Origin: Cercospora beticola
Lineage: Eukaryota > Ascomycota > Dothideomycetes > Mycosphaerellales > Mycosphaerellaceae
Length of the DNA: 64,000 nucleotides
Direction of reading: 5' to 3'
Assembly (NCBI RefSeq): GCF_033473495.1
Contig: NC_088943.1
Location: 910,001 to 974,000, forward strand
Shown: positions 55,291-64,000 of the stretch, piece after piece
Layout: each line of letters opens with the position of its first letter
How positions within the stretch are numbered: the stretch's first letter is position 1
The notes under the pieces: model-generated
Seen by the model: only the letters and a program-made list of their open reading frames with translations
What the model was told of the DNA's origin: nothing
Databases searched by the model: none
Made by a program: the position numbers and the translations under genes

Positions 55291-55693
55291 TTTATTCGTC
55301 CATTGCTCCATGATTCGAGCTGTTGCTATAAGCAAGTTCGTCAATAGTGCTCCAATACAGGCACTCCAGTGCCACAAGCGTGCTGACGTGAGGGTGGGAG
55401 AGGCAGAGAGGTCTGAGGTGGTGACACAAGTGTGATTGGAACGGCACATGACTAAGCAGCCTCCCGTCCCGCCCAGCCAACAGCCTAAAACCAACTGAGT
55501 TCCTTCCACTCTACTCTCATTCAACCAATTGGTGGCACGTAACAGCATGTTGCAGCTGTATAGCAGTGTACACTGCATGAAAGTCTTGCCTTTGCGCGAA
55601 GGTGACAATCTATCATCCGCTTCACCGCTGCGGTCTCCATCTTGGACTAGAAGCTGTATGTCCCAATACATCTAACGGCCCAATTGAAACGAA
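55291..55693. other. Intergenic region upstream of the bHLH gene
   Basis: About 400 bp, presumably the bHLH promoter. No gene seen. Confidence 0.45.
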
Positions 55694-56275
55694 ATGTCCG
55701 ACAACTCTTCAGAAGCCAGTCATGACCGCCAGAGACGAACGAAGCGCGTGCGTAAGTGGACCAAAGAAGACCGGGCAAAACATCGTATTGTGGAAAAGGA
55801 ACGTCGCGAGGCTTTCAACGAGTCGCTCATGAAGCTCGCTGCCCTCATTCCGGCTCTGGAGACTTCCCCGCAAAGCCAGCTCTCGAAGCACGTGGTGGTG
55901 AACGCAAGCATACGGCAACATGAACTGCAGATGGAGGCCCTGGCGACGGTCATCGCAGAGCGAGATGCCTTACTGGCTGAAGTCAATCAGTGGCGGTCGC
56001 TATGTAGCATGGGCGACATGCAGGTTCCTGGCGATCTGAGTTCACTCGATGCGATCAACCTGCCAAACACAGTGACCAATCTTCCATCAATACCGCCATT
56101 TCGGTCATCCGCGGTACAAGTACAGCCGTCGGCAACTACGGATCTCATGTACGACAACATGACATTCTACGAAGGAATGGAACAATCGGCTTTGCATACT
56201 GAAGATTCTGTTCTGGCTGTAACACTCTATCCACATTCTGCGCTACAAGACGCGACATGCAACAGAGGTTCGTAA
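55694..56275 (+). CDS. bHLH transcription factor
   Basis: Intronless, 193 aa. A basic helix-loop-helix lies at about residues 25-85: KEDRAKHRIVEKERREAFNESLMKL, then SQLSKHVVVNASIRQHELQ. The basic region has the His-5, Glu-9, Arg-13 pattern (H-RIV-E-KE-R-R) that predicts binding to CACGTG E-boxes as a dimer. A leucine/alanine-rich extension (ALATVIAERDALLAEVNQW) continues helix 2 as a short coil. The C-terminal 90 residues are Ser/Pro/Leu-rich with acidic patches, like an activation region. Its stop lies 12 bp from that of the convergent transaldolase gene. Confidence 0.85.
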   Translation: MSDNSSEASHDRQRRTKRVRKWTKEDRAKHRIVEKERREAFNESLMKLAALIPALETSPQSQLSKHVVVNASIRQHELQMEALATVIAERDALLAEVNQWRSLCSMGDMQVPGDLSSLDAINLPNTVTNLPSIPPFRSSAVQVQPSATTDLMYDNMTFYEGMEQSALHTEDSVLAVTLYPHSALQDATCNRGS

Positions 56276-56287
56276 TAAGCTGTTGTG

Positions 56288-57437
56288 CTATGGTATCGCC
56301 TGGAAGGCTTGCTCAATCTTGGCCTTGCTTTCCATCAAACCACCTGTGAACAACGCGAGTGCATCGTCCAGACGCTGTTTAGTCACAGGGTCGCCAAGGA
56401 TGGCTCTCTGTAACTCTTCGCCGTTGTTTGCCAAATAATCCGTCTCTGTGCTGGCTGAACTTGGAAGTCCTTTGATGGAGAGCGGATCACTCTTGCACAC
56501 GCCTCGCAGACGTTCCGGTGTACTCCAATTAGCATAAGCGTGTGCCGCCTTTGGCTTGCCCACGCCTGGTTGCTTCGATTCATCGTACGACAAACTGGCG
56601 AGCTCATTCAACACTTCTGGAGAAATGGTGGCGCTGTGGCACCCATGTTCTCCAGCGGCCATTGCCTCTTTCGCATTGATGAAACTGGCCTGTTTGAGCA
56701 ATGGCTGCTCTTTGCCAGTCTCTTTGTACAGTCGAGCGTACGTCTCCAAGATCTGCAGCGTGCGAGCCGACATGGTGTGTTGCAGCGCTGGATCTTCTGC
56801 ATTTGGCCACAGAGCGTGATCGTCGTGCGCTTTCACCTCATTGAAGTATGGACTGATGTACAAGCATTCCGCCTGACTAGCTGCGATCGCCTGCGGCAGA
56901 CTGAACAAGGCAGTCCCCAATGTTCGAATGCCTTCCTTCTTCAAGATCGGGCATGCGTTCAGTGCTGGCCCAGTGGATGGGATCTTGATGCAGTATCGAT
57001 CCTGCGAGATTCCGGCCCTCGCAAATTCCTTGGCATAAGCTCTGGCAGAGTCTAGGACCGCTTGAGTATCGTACGCCTCGTTGGGGTAAACTTGGAGAAG
57101 CACACGGCCTTTGATGTTGTCGATATTGTTCTTACACATCTGAACTGCCTGCCGGACATCAGCGATCATCATCGCGTGACCTGCCGGAGATGGCAAGACT
57201 CACGATTCGAGTGTACGCGGCCTTCCAGCCCAATGGTTTCATCTCTTTGCACACCTCTTCGAACATGGTCTTGTTCTCTGGGTGAGACATCTGCTGGTTG
57301 ACCCAGAGATTGTTACTTGTCATATCGTTCGGTGTGATCTGCAGATTCTTGGAGTATGTCGGATCCATCCAATCTACATCCACATTCAATTCTTCCTCGA
57401 GCTGCTGCAGCCATGTCTTCGATGTTGTGTGAGGCAT
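56288..57437 (-). CDS. Transaldolase family enzyme
   Basis: Two exons: 57437-57204 and 57148-56288, with an intron of 55 nt, giving 364 aa. It is a TIM-barrel transaldolase: LEEELNVDVDWMDPTYSKNL, GRVLLQVYPNEAYDT, the Schiff-base Lys in YCIKIPSTGPALNACPIL, and ALFSLPQAIAASQAECLYISPYFNEV. The set of motifs matches the larger fungal transaldolase-like group rather than the core Tal1 pentose-phosphate enzyme, so it may be a paralogue. Transaldolases move a dihydroxyacetone unit between sugar phosphates. It diverges from a sugar transporter across a shared promoter and converges with the bHLH gene. Confidence 0.88.
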
Positions 57438-57546
57438 CGTGAAGCACAATTGATGTACAGACCTTGGAATAGCAGGGCCGGCAGCTCTTAAGACCTTCGA
57501 ATCCTCAGAGACAACCGCGAAAAGTCTTGCCACGTCGCTGACGGAA

Positions 57547-57796
57547 CCTGTACAGGCGTCCCCACCACCCTGCACAGGCTCGTGGCCGAACCAAACACGT
57601 GGACGTCTAAGTTAGAACAAGTATGTTCTTCCTCGTTTCGAATGGAAGTTCCATGAACCCCAGACCGTGCCTGTACAGGCCACGAGGGGGAAAGCGGGGT
57701 TCCTGGGGGCGAGCAGGGTGCCGACAGGGGACCTGAGTCAAAAATGGCCCACGAAACGTGACCCCAAAAATGCTCCACCGTGCTATCCTGTGCAGG
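57547..57796. promoter_or_regulatory. Cluster of four CCTGYRCAGG palindromes in a divergent promoter, plus a CACGTG box
   Basis: The gap 57438-57999 separates the transaldolase and sugar-transporter genes and holds no gene. It contains CCTGTACAGG at 57547-57556, CCTGCACAGG at 57569-57578, CCTGTACAGG at 57670-57679 (inside the 12-bp palindrome GCCTGTACAGGC) and CCTGTGCAGG at 57787-57796. The middle two sites are each flanked by CTCGTGG or its complement CCACGAG. CACGTG lies at 57596-57601. The only other copy of the 10-mer I noticed is inside SET1 coding sequence near 36535. This looks like a dimeric-regulator operator array; the factor is unknown. Confidence 0.6.
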
Positions 57797-57999
57797 GCAT
57801 TCATGTTTTGTCAGGTGATGTCGTATCGGGCTCGTCGGGTCGACGTCGAGGACGAAAGAGGCGGCGACATCGTTGCAACGCATCGTACCACCAGGTCCGT
57901 CGATGTATATGAGTAGCGCTTCAGTCTCAAGATCGCGTTCCATCGCACGCCTTGCAACAACAATCGTGCCTTTCAGCATTACACTACTGTGCCAACACC

Positions 58000-59853
58000 A
58001 TGTCGAAAACCATCGATATCTTGAAGATTGATGCAGCATCCGCAGAACACCTAGAGGATACGAAACATGCATTAGACTGGCAGCGGAACATCGAAGCAAC
58101 GATTCGGAACCCTCTCGCCCATCTCACCAAGGAACTACTCCAACGTCAAGCGGACCTGTTCTGCACGACATATGAGTTCCAGGATGAGTCCGAGATTTTT
58201 CGCAAAGCAGCGCTTCTTGCCCAACGACCGGAAGAATTCGAGGATATCGAGGAGCTTACTGAAGATGACAAGAAATACCTCCGGATGGAACAGACGCATC
58301 GATGGAATTTGCCCTGGACTCTGTATCTTTGTATCGGCATCGTCTCTCTGGGTTCCGCTATCCAAGGCTGGGATAACACAGGCGCAAATGGAGCGAATCT
58401 CAGCTTTCCCGAAGAGTTCGGCATTGCTCATAACGGTTGGCTCGTCGGTGCTATCAATGCTAGCCCTACCATGTTTGGCTTGCTAAGCGCATGGGCGGCA
58501 GATCCCATTAACAATCTGCTCGGCCGTCGCGGAACCATCTTCCTGACCAACATATTCGTTGTCTTTCCTGTACTAGCTCAGGCGTTCACTCATAGCTGGT
58601 GGGAACTGATGCTCTGCCGCCTGTTCATGGGTATCGGAATGGGCATCAAGATCTCTACCATCCCAATCTACACTGCTGAAGTGGCACCGACAAACATCAG
58701 AGGTGGACTGGTCACAAGCTTCCAGCTTTGGGTCGCTTTCGGGATTCTCGTGGGCTTCTCCGTGAATCTGATGTTCAAAGATGTCGGAAAGAATGCATGG
58801 AGATTTCAGCTAGCAGCAGCTTTCGTGCCTGCTGTGCCTTTGCTCTTCCTGATCTGGCTTTGCCCTGGTAAGTTTCTCGAAAATTATCGATGCCGTCGAG
58901 GCTTCAGGTCCACTGATCGTTCAACAGAATCGCCTCGTTGGTATCTGAAAAAGAATCAATACCGCAAAGCCTTTGCATCCTTCTGCCGCATCCGGAACAC
59001 ACAGCTGATCGCTGCTCGTGAGCTCTACTTTGCGCATGCTCAACTTGTGCAAGAGCGCCTTGCTTTTGAGGGTACATCGCTGGCTCGCCGCGCTCTGGAA
59101 CTTTTCACAGTACCACGTCTTCGCCGAGCTACCGCTGCATCTGCTTGGATCGTGATATCCCAACAATTCTCAGGAATCAATGTGATGGCCTTCTACTCAT
59201 CGACAGTCTTTGCCGAGGCCGGATACTCGGTGACAAATTCACTGCTGGCTTCCTGGGGATTTGGACTAGTGACTCTGATCTTCGCTCTGCCTGCTGTGTA
59301 CAACATGGACACGTTTGGGAGACGCAACATGCTCCTGTCTACATTCCCCAATATGGCTTGGTGCCTGCTCGCTGCCGGATTATGTTTCCTCCTTAACGAC
59401 TCCAATTCCGCACGCATCCCGCTGATCGCCCTCTTCATCTACCTCTTCGCTGCTTTTTACGGAGTCGGGATTGGTCCAATCCCGTCAATATACTTCAGCG
59501 AGGCCTTTCCGCTATCACATCGCGAGATCGGTGGGGCATTCACCATCTGCGTCAACAACTCGGTCAGCAGCGCACTGAGTTTGACTTTCCCCTCACTCCT
59601 GAACAAAATTGGCGCCACGGGGGCGTTCGGTCTCTATGCGGGCCTAAACATATTGGCCTTTGTTGTCATCTTCTTCATCGTGCCTGAGACTAAACAGCTC
59701 TCCCTCGAGCAGCTTGATTATGTCTTTGGCGTCCCCACCACCAAGCACGCCAGCTATCAGTCTCGAGTGTGGTTGCCGTGGTTTGTCAGACGTTGGATCT
59801 TGTGGAGACGGAACGAGAAGCTGGTGCCTTTGTATCAAATTGCACGCTTGTGA
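58000..59853 (+). CDS. MFS sugar transporter (sugar porter family)
   Basis: Two exons: 58000-58867 and 58928-59853. The 60-nt intron is stopless and a multiple of three, but splicing restores the family motif CPESPRWYLKK. The protein is 597 aa. A 100-residue hydrophilic N-tail precedes 12 helices. Sugar-porter motifs include GWDNTGANGANLSFP, LLGRRGTIFL, IPIYTAEVAPTNIRGGLV, QQFSGINVMAFYSSTVF, FGRRNMLLS and the PETKQLSLEQLDYVFG ending. The open frame reaches back to 57952, but the ATG at 58000 is the first with support. The long N-tail is shared by a fungal subgroup of unknown substrate. Confidence 0.9.
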   Translation: MSKTIDILKIDAASAEHLEDTKHALDWQRNIEATIRNPLAHLTKELLQRQADLFCTTYEFQDESEIFRKAALLAQRPEEFEDIEELTEDDKKYLRMEQTHRWNLPWTLYLCIGIVSLGSAIQGWDNTGANGANLSFPEEFGIAHNGWLVGAINASPTMFGLLSAWAADPINNLLGRRGTIFLTNIFVVFPVLAQAFTHSWWELMLCRLFMGIGMGIKISTIPIYTAEVAPTNIRGGLVTSFQLWVAFGILVGFSVNLMFKDVGKNAWRFQLAAAFVPAVPLLFLIWLCPGKFLENYRCRRGFRSTDRSTESPRWYLKKNQYRKAFASFCRIRNTQLIAARELYFAHAQLVQERLAFEGTSLARRALELFTVPRLRRATAASAWIVISQQFSGINVMAFYSSTVFAEAGYSVTNSLLASWGFGLVTLIFALPAVYNMDTFGRRNMLLSTFPNMAWCLLAAGLCFLLNDSNSARIPLIALFIYLFAAFYGVGIGPIPSIYFSEAFPLSHREIGGAFTICVNNSVSSALSLTFPSLLNKIGATGAFGLYAGLNILAFVVIFFIVPETKQLSLEQLDYVFGVPTTKHASYQSRVWLPWFVRRWILWRRNEKLVPLYQIARL

Positions 59854-60291
59854 AGGGTTCAGGCTTATTCTGTTCTTGGATCATTTGAAGATTTGCAGCC
59901 CACTAAATGAAAGCCTACATTAGTGATTTACATGTTTTCGACTGTTCATGTCTTGCTTTTCTCTCGCTCGGTGAATGGAATGAACATCGGTAGAAGCCGT
60001 CGAGTGCTGAGGCGGGCTGACCTATTAGTGATTATGAAGGAGAAGTGAATGAGTGTATGTTCGGCGGTGTGTTGATAGTGGTCTGAGATCTTGAGACAAC
60101 TTGAACCTGAAGTTGAAAGCAGTCCCAGGGTCTGACAACCTACGTCATAGCAGTCACCATGGACTGGAGCTCCAAACACATGCCAGGCACGAGCTGTCAT
60201 TCAAAGTTACACCTCAACCTGAAAACTCCCTGCAGAACCTCTACATTACTCAGACTGTCGATCCGCCCTCGGACCACTCTCAGCGGCAACC
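59854..60291. other. Intergenic region
   Basis: About 440 bp between the sugar transporter and the J-domain gene. No gene seen. Confidence 0.5.
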
Positions 60292-61056
60292 ATGTCCGCC
60301 CCACCGGTTGATTACTACGCCACTCTCGAAATCGACAGCAAAGCAACCCAGCAGCAAATAAGAGATGCCTACAAGAAGCAAGCCCTCCGTCACCACCCAG
60401 ATCGCGTGCCAGCGGACTCGCCAGAACGCCAAACCCGCACGAAGAAGTTCCAACAGATAAACGACGCGTACTACACTCTCTCCGACCCGACTCGAAGACG
60501 AGACTATGATACCACACGCACGAACTTCTACGGCTTTGGAGGGGGCAGCAGTGGTGGTAGTGGTAGAAATACGCGCTCGAACGCACAGAACCCTCCTGGA
60601 GGCTTCGATTTCGATGAAGAAGTTCCACGACCAGAAGCTGGCTCGAGCACAGGAGGAAATGCTGGAGGAGCGGGGTTCAACTTCCCATTCGGCATGTTTG
60701 GGAACATGTTCGGCGGGCAGGCCAAGACAGAAGGTGATGCGAATCGATTCAGCAATGAGCAATTCGGCTCTGTGTTTGAAGAGATGATGCGCGATGAGGG
60801 CATGGCAGATGGGGAGAACAGGCCGACAGGGACGTTTTGGAGTATCGTGGGAGGGGTCAGTGGAGGGGCAATGGGGTTCATTGTGGGCAACTTCCCAGGT
60901 GCGGTCGCTGGTGCAGTGGCAGGAAACCGATTGGGCGCTGTGAGGGACAAGAGAGGCAAGTCGGTCTACAGCGTATTCCAGGAGTTGGATCAACCTGAGA
61001 AGATGAGATTGCTGAGCGAGCTGGCGCAGAAGGTGTTTGCGCATGCGATTTCATAG
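60292..61056 (+). CDS. J-domain (DnaJ/Hsp40 class C) protein with glycine-zipper segment
   Basis: Intronless, 254 aa. The J domain is at residues 6-75: DYYATLEIDSKATQQQIRDAYKKQAL, the HPD tripeptide (His35-Pro-Asp) and FQQINDAYYTLSDPTRRRDYD. It is followed by a Gly/Ser-rich linker (FGGGSSGGSGR) and FPFGMFGNMFGGQ. Near 185-220 a glycine-zipper-like stretch (GGVSGGAMGFIVGNFPGAVAGAVAGN) suggests membrane or oligomer contact. It lacks the zinc-finger and client-binding domains of class A/B, so it is class C. It should stimulate an Hsp70, partner unknown. Confidence 0.88.
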   Translation: MSAPPVDYYATLEIDSKATQQQIRDAYKKQALRHHPDRVPADSPERQTRTKKFQQINDAYYTLSDPTRRRDYDTTRTNFYGFGGGSSGGSGRNTRSNAQNPPGGFDFDEEVPRPEAGSSTGGNAGGAGFNFPFGMFGNMFGGQAKTEGDANRFSNEQFGSVFEEMMRDEGMADGENRPTGTFWSIVGGVSGGAMGFIVGNFPGAVAGAVAGNRLGAVRDKRGKSVYSVFQELDQPEKMRLLSELAQKVFAHAIS

Positions 61057-61215
61057 GCGACATCGACAGAGGGATGACAGAGTCATGGCGTTGAAGGGGT
61101 TGAATTGGCGGATATACCAAGACAGTTATGTGTACTGGCCTGAGAAAATTGCTTTCATCCTTTCGATCCAATTGGGTATCTTGTCTGTGTCTTACTATCG
61201 TGTTGGCTCGCTCGC

Positions 61216-62271
61216 TCATCTTGCAATTTTCTGCGTGTCTTTGTCTAATAATTCCCGAGCGGCAGCGATCTCAGCTGCATTGTAGCCATCCCATCCCTTC
61301 TCGCCAGATGTGCTTCTTCGTACAATCTCCGCAAGTTTTGCTGTCGCCATTTCATTCAACTTCTTGACGTTTTCTATGCTTGGCGGTGCGAGATCCCCCG
61401 TCGAAGGATCGGAGCTTGTTACCTGTCCCTTCTTGCTCGTAGATAGGACATCCAATAATCGGGTCGAGCTCTGCGACTACTGTTAGCAAGTTGATGTCAT
61501 TCGCTTCTGCGGACGTTTCGCACTCACCAGCTTCAATCCATAGTAGCCGCGTAGGTAGTCGTCGCACAATTCAACACTCCTGCAGAATCTCCTCACCGCC
61601 TCACTTAGCTGCTTCAACTGTTCTCCGCTCCCAGCCTGCTGTGCGTTGGCGCTCAGTATTGTGACTTCGCCCATCCGTGCGTGCAGATTCCATCCATTCG
61701 GTGCCAGCAATAGAACCTCTTCCAAGCAGAACTTTGCCTGATCATACAGTCCCTGCTGTACGTATAACTCCGCCAGCTCACTCCAACTCTCAACGTCCGT
61801 GGGGCTCGTATCAAGTAGGTTGGTCAATGCCGCGGCCGCCTCTCCCGTCTTCCCCATGCTCTTCAGTAACGCTATCCTTCTCTTGCGAATCGTGAATACT
61901 GTGGGGTCCTCCTTCAGGATCTCTTCGTAGTGATTCATAACATTCTCCAGATCCTCCTGTGTCTTGGCTGTAGCTTCAGCCCAAAGCCCGCGGAGAGCTG
62001 CCACGCGTTCATTTGTCTGGCCGAAGCGGTCGGTGAGTTCCTCGAGACACAGATATGCTGCATCATCGTCGCCCGTGCGCAGCGCAGAAAGGAAGATGTT
62101 CTCGTACGAGGCCCATTTCTCCTGCGATTCGGAGTTCGAGAAGAGTGAAAGCGGGTAGGGGAGCGACCAGGAAGATTGCGATCTGAAGAACGATTTAGCT
62201 TGCGCGGAGACGGCTAGAGTCTTCGAAGGATCGTTCGCAGTCGGCGGTGTGAGCAGTATTGACGAAGACAT
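61216..62271 (-). CDS. EMC2: ER membrane protein complex subunit 2 (TPR protein)
   Basis: Two exons: 62271-61528 and 61476-61216, with an intron of 51 nt, giving 334 aa. TPR helices occupy most of the protein: YLCLEELTDRFGQTNERVAALRGLWAEA, YEEILKEDPTVFTIRKRRIALLKSMG, LLDTSPTDVESWSELAELYVQQGLYDQAKFCLEEVLLLAP and AVRRFCRSVELCDDYLRGYYGLKL. This is the pattern of EMC2. It forms the cytosolic cap of the EMC insertase, which inserts tail-anchored and multipass proteins. The frame is open to 62388, but MSSSILLTPP is the natural start. It is divergent from ATG5, with only 219 bp between start codons. Confidence 0.9.
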
Positions 62272-62490
62272 GATTGACAACTGGCTGAAGTTGTGTTCGT
62301 GAATGCATGAAGCTCCAAGATGGTCGCATGTGAACAGTGCCAAGCCCCGATCGCCGACCATGTGGACATCAGCTGGCTTCTCTGACAACCACTATTTGTG
62401 ATATATTCCGTCTCTTCGGCATTCGCTCAATATCACGATGCTGGTCGAAGTAACGAATCCGCATCTGTCACTGTCGAGAAGTCTGCGGTG

Positions 62491-63506
62491 ATGCCTGACA
62501 CCGCCAACGCCGTAGCCGCCTTACAGACCAAGATATGGAGCGGATCCATCGCACTCGAGATCCGGTTGGCAGCATCCGATTGCAGGACGTATGATAAGTC
62601 TGAGGCGTATCTGGTGCAATATCCTCGACTGTCTTACCTAGGCTTTCTCCTGCCTCGATTACACGCCTTCTTTGCGCCAAACTTGATCAACCCTGAAGTT
62701 CCGGCCCATGACGCCTGGATCTCCTTCGAAAATGTGCCGATGAAATGGCACTATCCTTTAGGACTACTTTACGATCTCTTTTCTGGTGCTGAGCCGCTTG
62801 ATCTGGATCCACCAGGCCTGCCCGATGCTGAAGAGTCCCAACTGTTCAGTAGCAAGCCTTCGGCATCTTCGACCATACCTTGGCAGCTAGTGATACACTA
62901 CTCAGACTTCCCAGCCGATCAGCTCATCCAACTCGATGCAGAAGGTCGAACGATGCAGGATACCTACATCAACGCAGTGAAGGAAGCAGATTATGTCAGA
63001 AATGGGACAGCTAGGACGGTCATGTCAATGAGCAAAGAAGATTCGGACAATCTTTGGCTATCTGTGCAGAATCGTAAGTGTATTGTCATTCGCCGGTGAA
63101 CTCTCGCTAATTCTCAGCAGACGACAGACCACTTTTCAACACAGTCAATGCCAAGCTTTTAAATCCCCCGGGGCTTACAATACGACACGTGCCGATGAAA
63201 ATCTATCTGCCCACGTCCGGCAACAGAGAAGCCACCGAGACCATAGAGGAAGAAGTCGCACCTGGTCATCTGAGAGTGGTGCAAGCCCTTGTTCCCATAC
63301 AACAGGCCTCGAAGCAGCCACAGACGCTCGGCACTGCGCTGAACACTGTGCTACCTACAATCTTTCCAAGTAGAAGGAGTCCTATCTACGCTCGGCCCGT
63401 GTTGCATGGAGCCGCTGTACCTCTTGCTGCCAGGTTGGACGACCTTGGCAAGGCTGGAGCTTACACAGACGGATTTCTGCATGTTGCTATCGTGATGCAT
63501 GGATAA
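62491..63506 (+). CDS. ATG5: Autophagy protein 5
   Basis: Two exons: 62491-63073 and 63121-63506, with an intron of 47 nt, giving 322 aa. The N-terminus TKIWSGSIALEIRLAASDC, the mid-block PRLSYLGFLLPRLHAFF and FENVPMKWHYPLGLLYDLFSG, and PWQLVIHYSDFPADQLIQL are diagnostic of ATG5. The second ubiquitin-like domain ends with HLRVVQALVPIQ and PLAARLDDLGKAGAYTDGFLHVAIVM. ATG5 is conjugated to ATG12 and, with ATG16, drives ATG8 lipidation on the phagophore. The frame runs upstream to 62398, but homologues begin at the Met at 62491. Confidence 0.95.
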
Positions 63507-64000
63507 CAATGCTCAAGACAAACATACCGAGTAGGGAAACAATGCAGACGGGCAGAGATGCCTCTTTCCCTAGCCCACATGTAGCTGACCCGTGCGGCTT
63601 ATTGTCTCTGAATGACCGATGCAAGCGCACACCGCACATAAGCTAGTTCCATGAGCACAGGTAGCCATGCACAAGCTCGGAGGCACAATAGCTATCATCG
63701 AACATTGCATGTGCAAATCTCGGCCTCTGCTATCCGAGGGTGGAGACTACTGCAGCTGATCTACCCTCCCATTCACCATTCTGTGGGCCGCTGGCCAATC
63801 GAGTCCCTTCCGCTGCGGTGAGTGAATACAAACATTTGTGGGTTGCTGGACCCACAGAAAACTTACTCCCATTCACCCAGCAGCCTCGTTCGCACTATAA
63901 ATTCTCTCTTTCTGCTGCAAACTTTCTCTCCTGACATCCACTCGAACCATCGGCGACAAGTACTTGAACGCACCGTTAAATCGATTATTGCTTGTCAACA
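63507..64000 (+). promoter_or_regulatory. Probable core promoter of a gene beyond the window
   Basis: No gene in the last 494 bp. Near the end is TATAAATT (63896-63903), followed by CT-rich sequence (TCTCTCTTTCTGC, CTTTCTCTCCTG). This is a typical fungal core promoter and leader reading toward the right edge. The downstream gene is not in the window. Confidence 0.4.

Overview
The window is nuclear DNA of a filamentous ascomycete (Pezizomycotina). Introns are short, mostly 47-75 nt, with GTRNGT-type donors and CTRAY branch points. The gene content is typical of these fungi: an Mtr-type amino-acid permease, several HsbA-type cell-wall proteins, a Git3-like receptor, DHA2 and TRI12-type MFS pumps, Set1, a 161-aa tropomyosin and ATG5. 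A Dothideomycete is my best guess from the mix of families, but nothing in the sequence proves the class. Most spliced models below close exactly in frame. No tRNA, rRNA, CRISPR array or intact transposon was seen.

Layout. 0-5.5 kb: a 5'-cut mitoribosomal mS41 gene, two tandem membrane RING-finger paralogues and a mitochondrial formyltetrahydrofolate deformylase. 6-11.2 kb: an orphan gene, an MFS pump with a long N-terminal extension and an F-box-like gene broken by an in-frame TGA. 11.4-13.1 kb: a seven-exon Mtr-like permease, followed by 2.8 kb with no gene I can support. 15.9-31.6 kb: mainly accessory metabolism and surface genes. These are a secreted glycosidase with a discoidin-like tail, an EEP-fold hydrolase, a GPCR, an HsbA protein, an amidase, a GH13 alpha-glucosidase, a degenerate metallo-beta-lactamase-fold protein and a dienelactone hydrolase. 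32-34.7 kb: the back half of a sugar transporter, cut off where a divergent DHA2 pump begins. 35.7-44.3 kb: a conserved housekeeping block with SET1, a securin-like gene, tropomyosin and a Bax-inhibitor protein. 45.9-54.6 kb: four HsbA-family genes with a TRI12-like MFS gene between them, then a LINE reverse-transcriptase relic. 55.7-59.9 kb: a bHLH regulator, a transaldolase and a sugar transporter around a promoter that holds four copies of a palindrome. 60.3-63.5 kb: a J-domain protein, EMC2 and ATG5. The last 0.5 kb looks like the promoter of a gene beyond the window.

How the genes may work together. The strongest candidate for an undescribed unit is the bHLH / transaldolase / sugar-transporter trio. 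The two metabolic genes diverge from a 562-bp intergenic region carrying four CCTGYRCAGG palindromes within 250 bp plus a CACGTG box. The adjacent bHLH protein has the H-E-R basic-region pattern that predicts CACGTG binding. The second is the HsbA-rich surface-protein region (four genes in 8.7 kb and a fifth at 23.3 kb), which includes two probable GPI-anchored forms and is bounded by a dead retroelement. Both proposals are inference from sequence alone.
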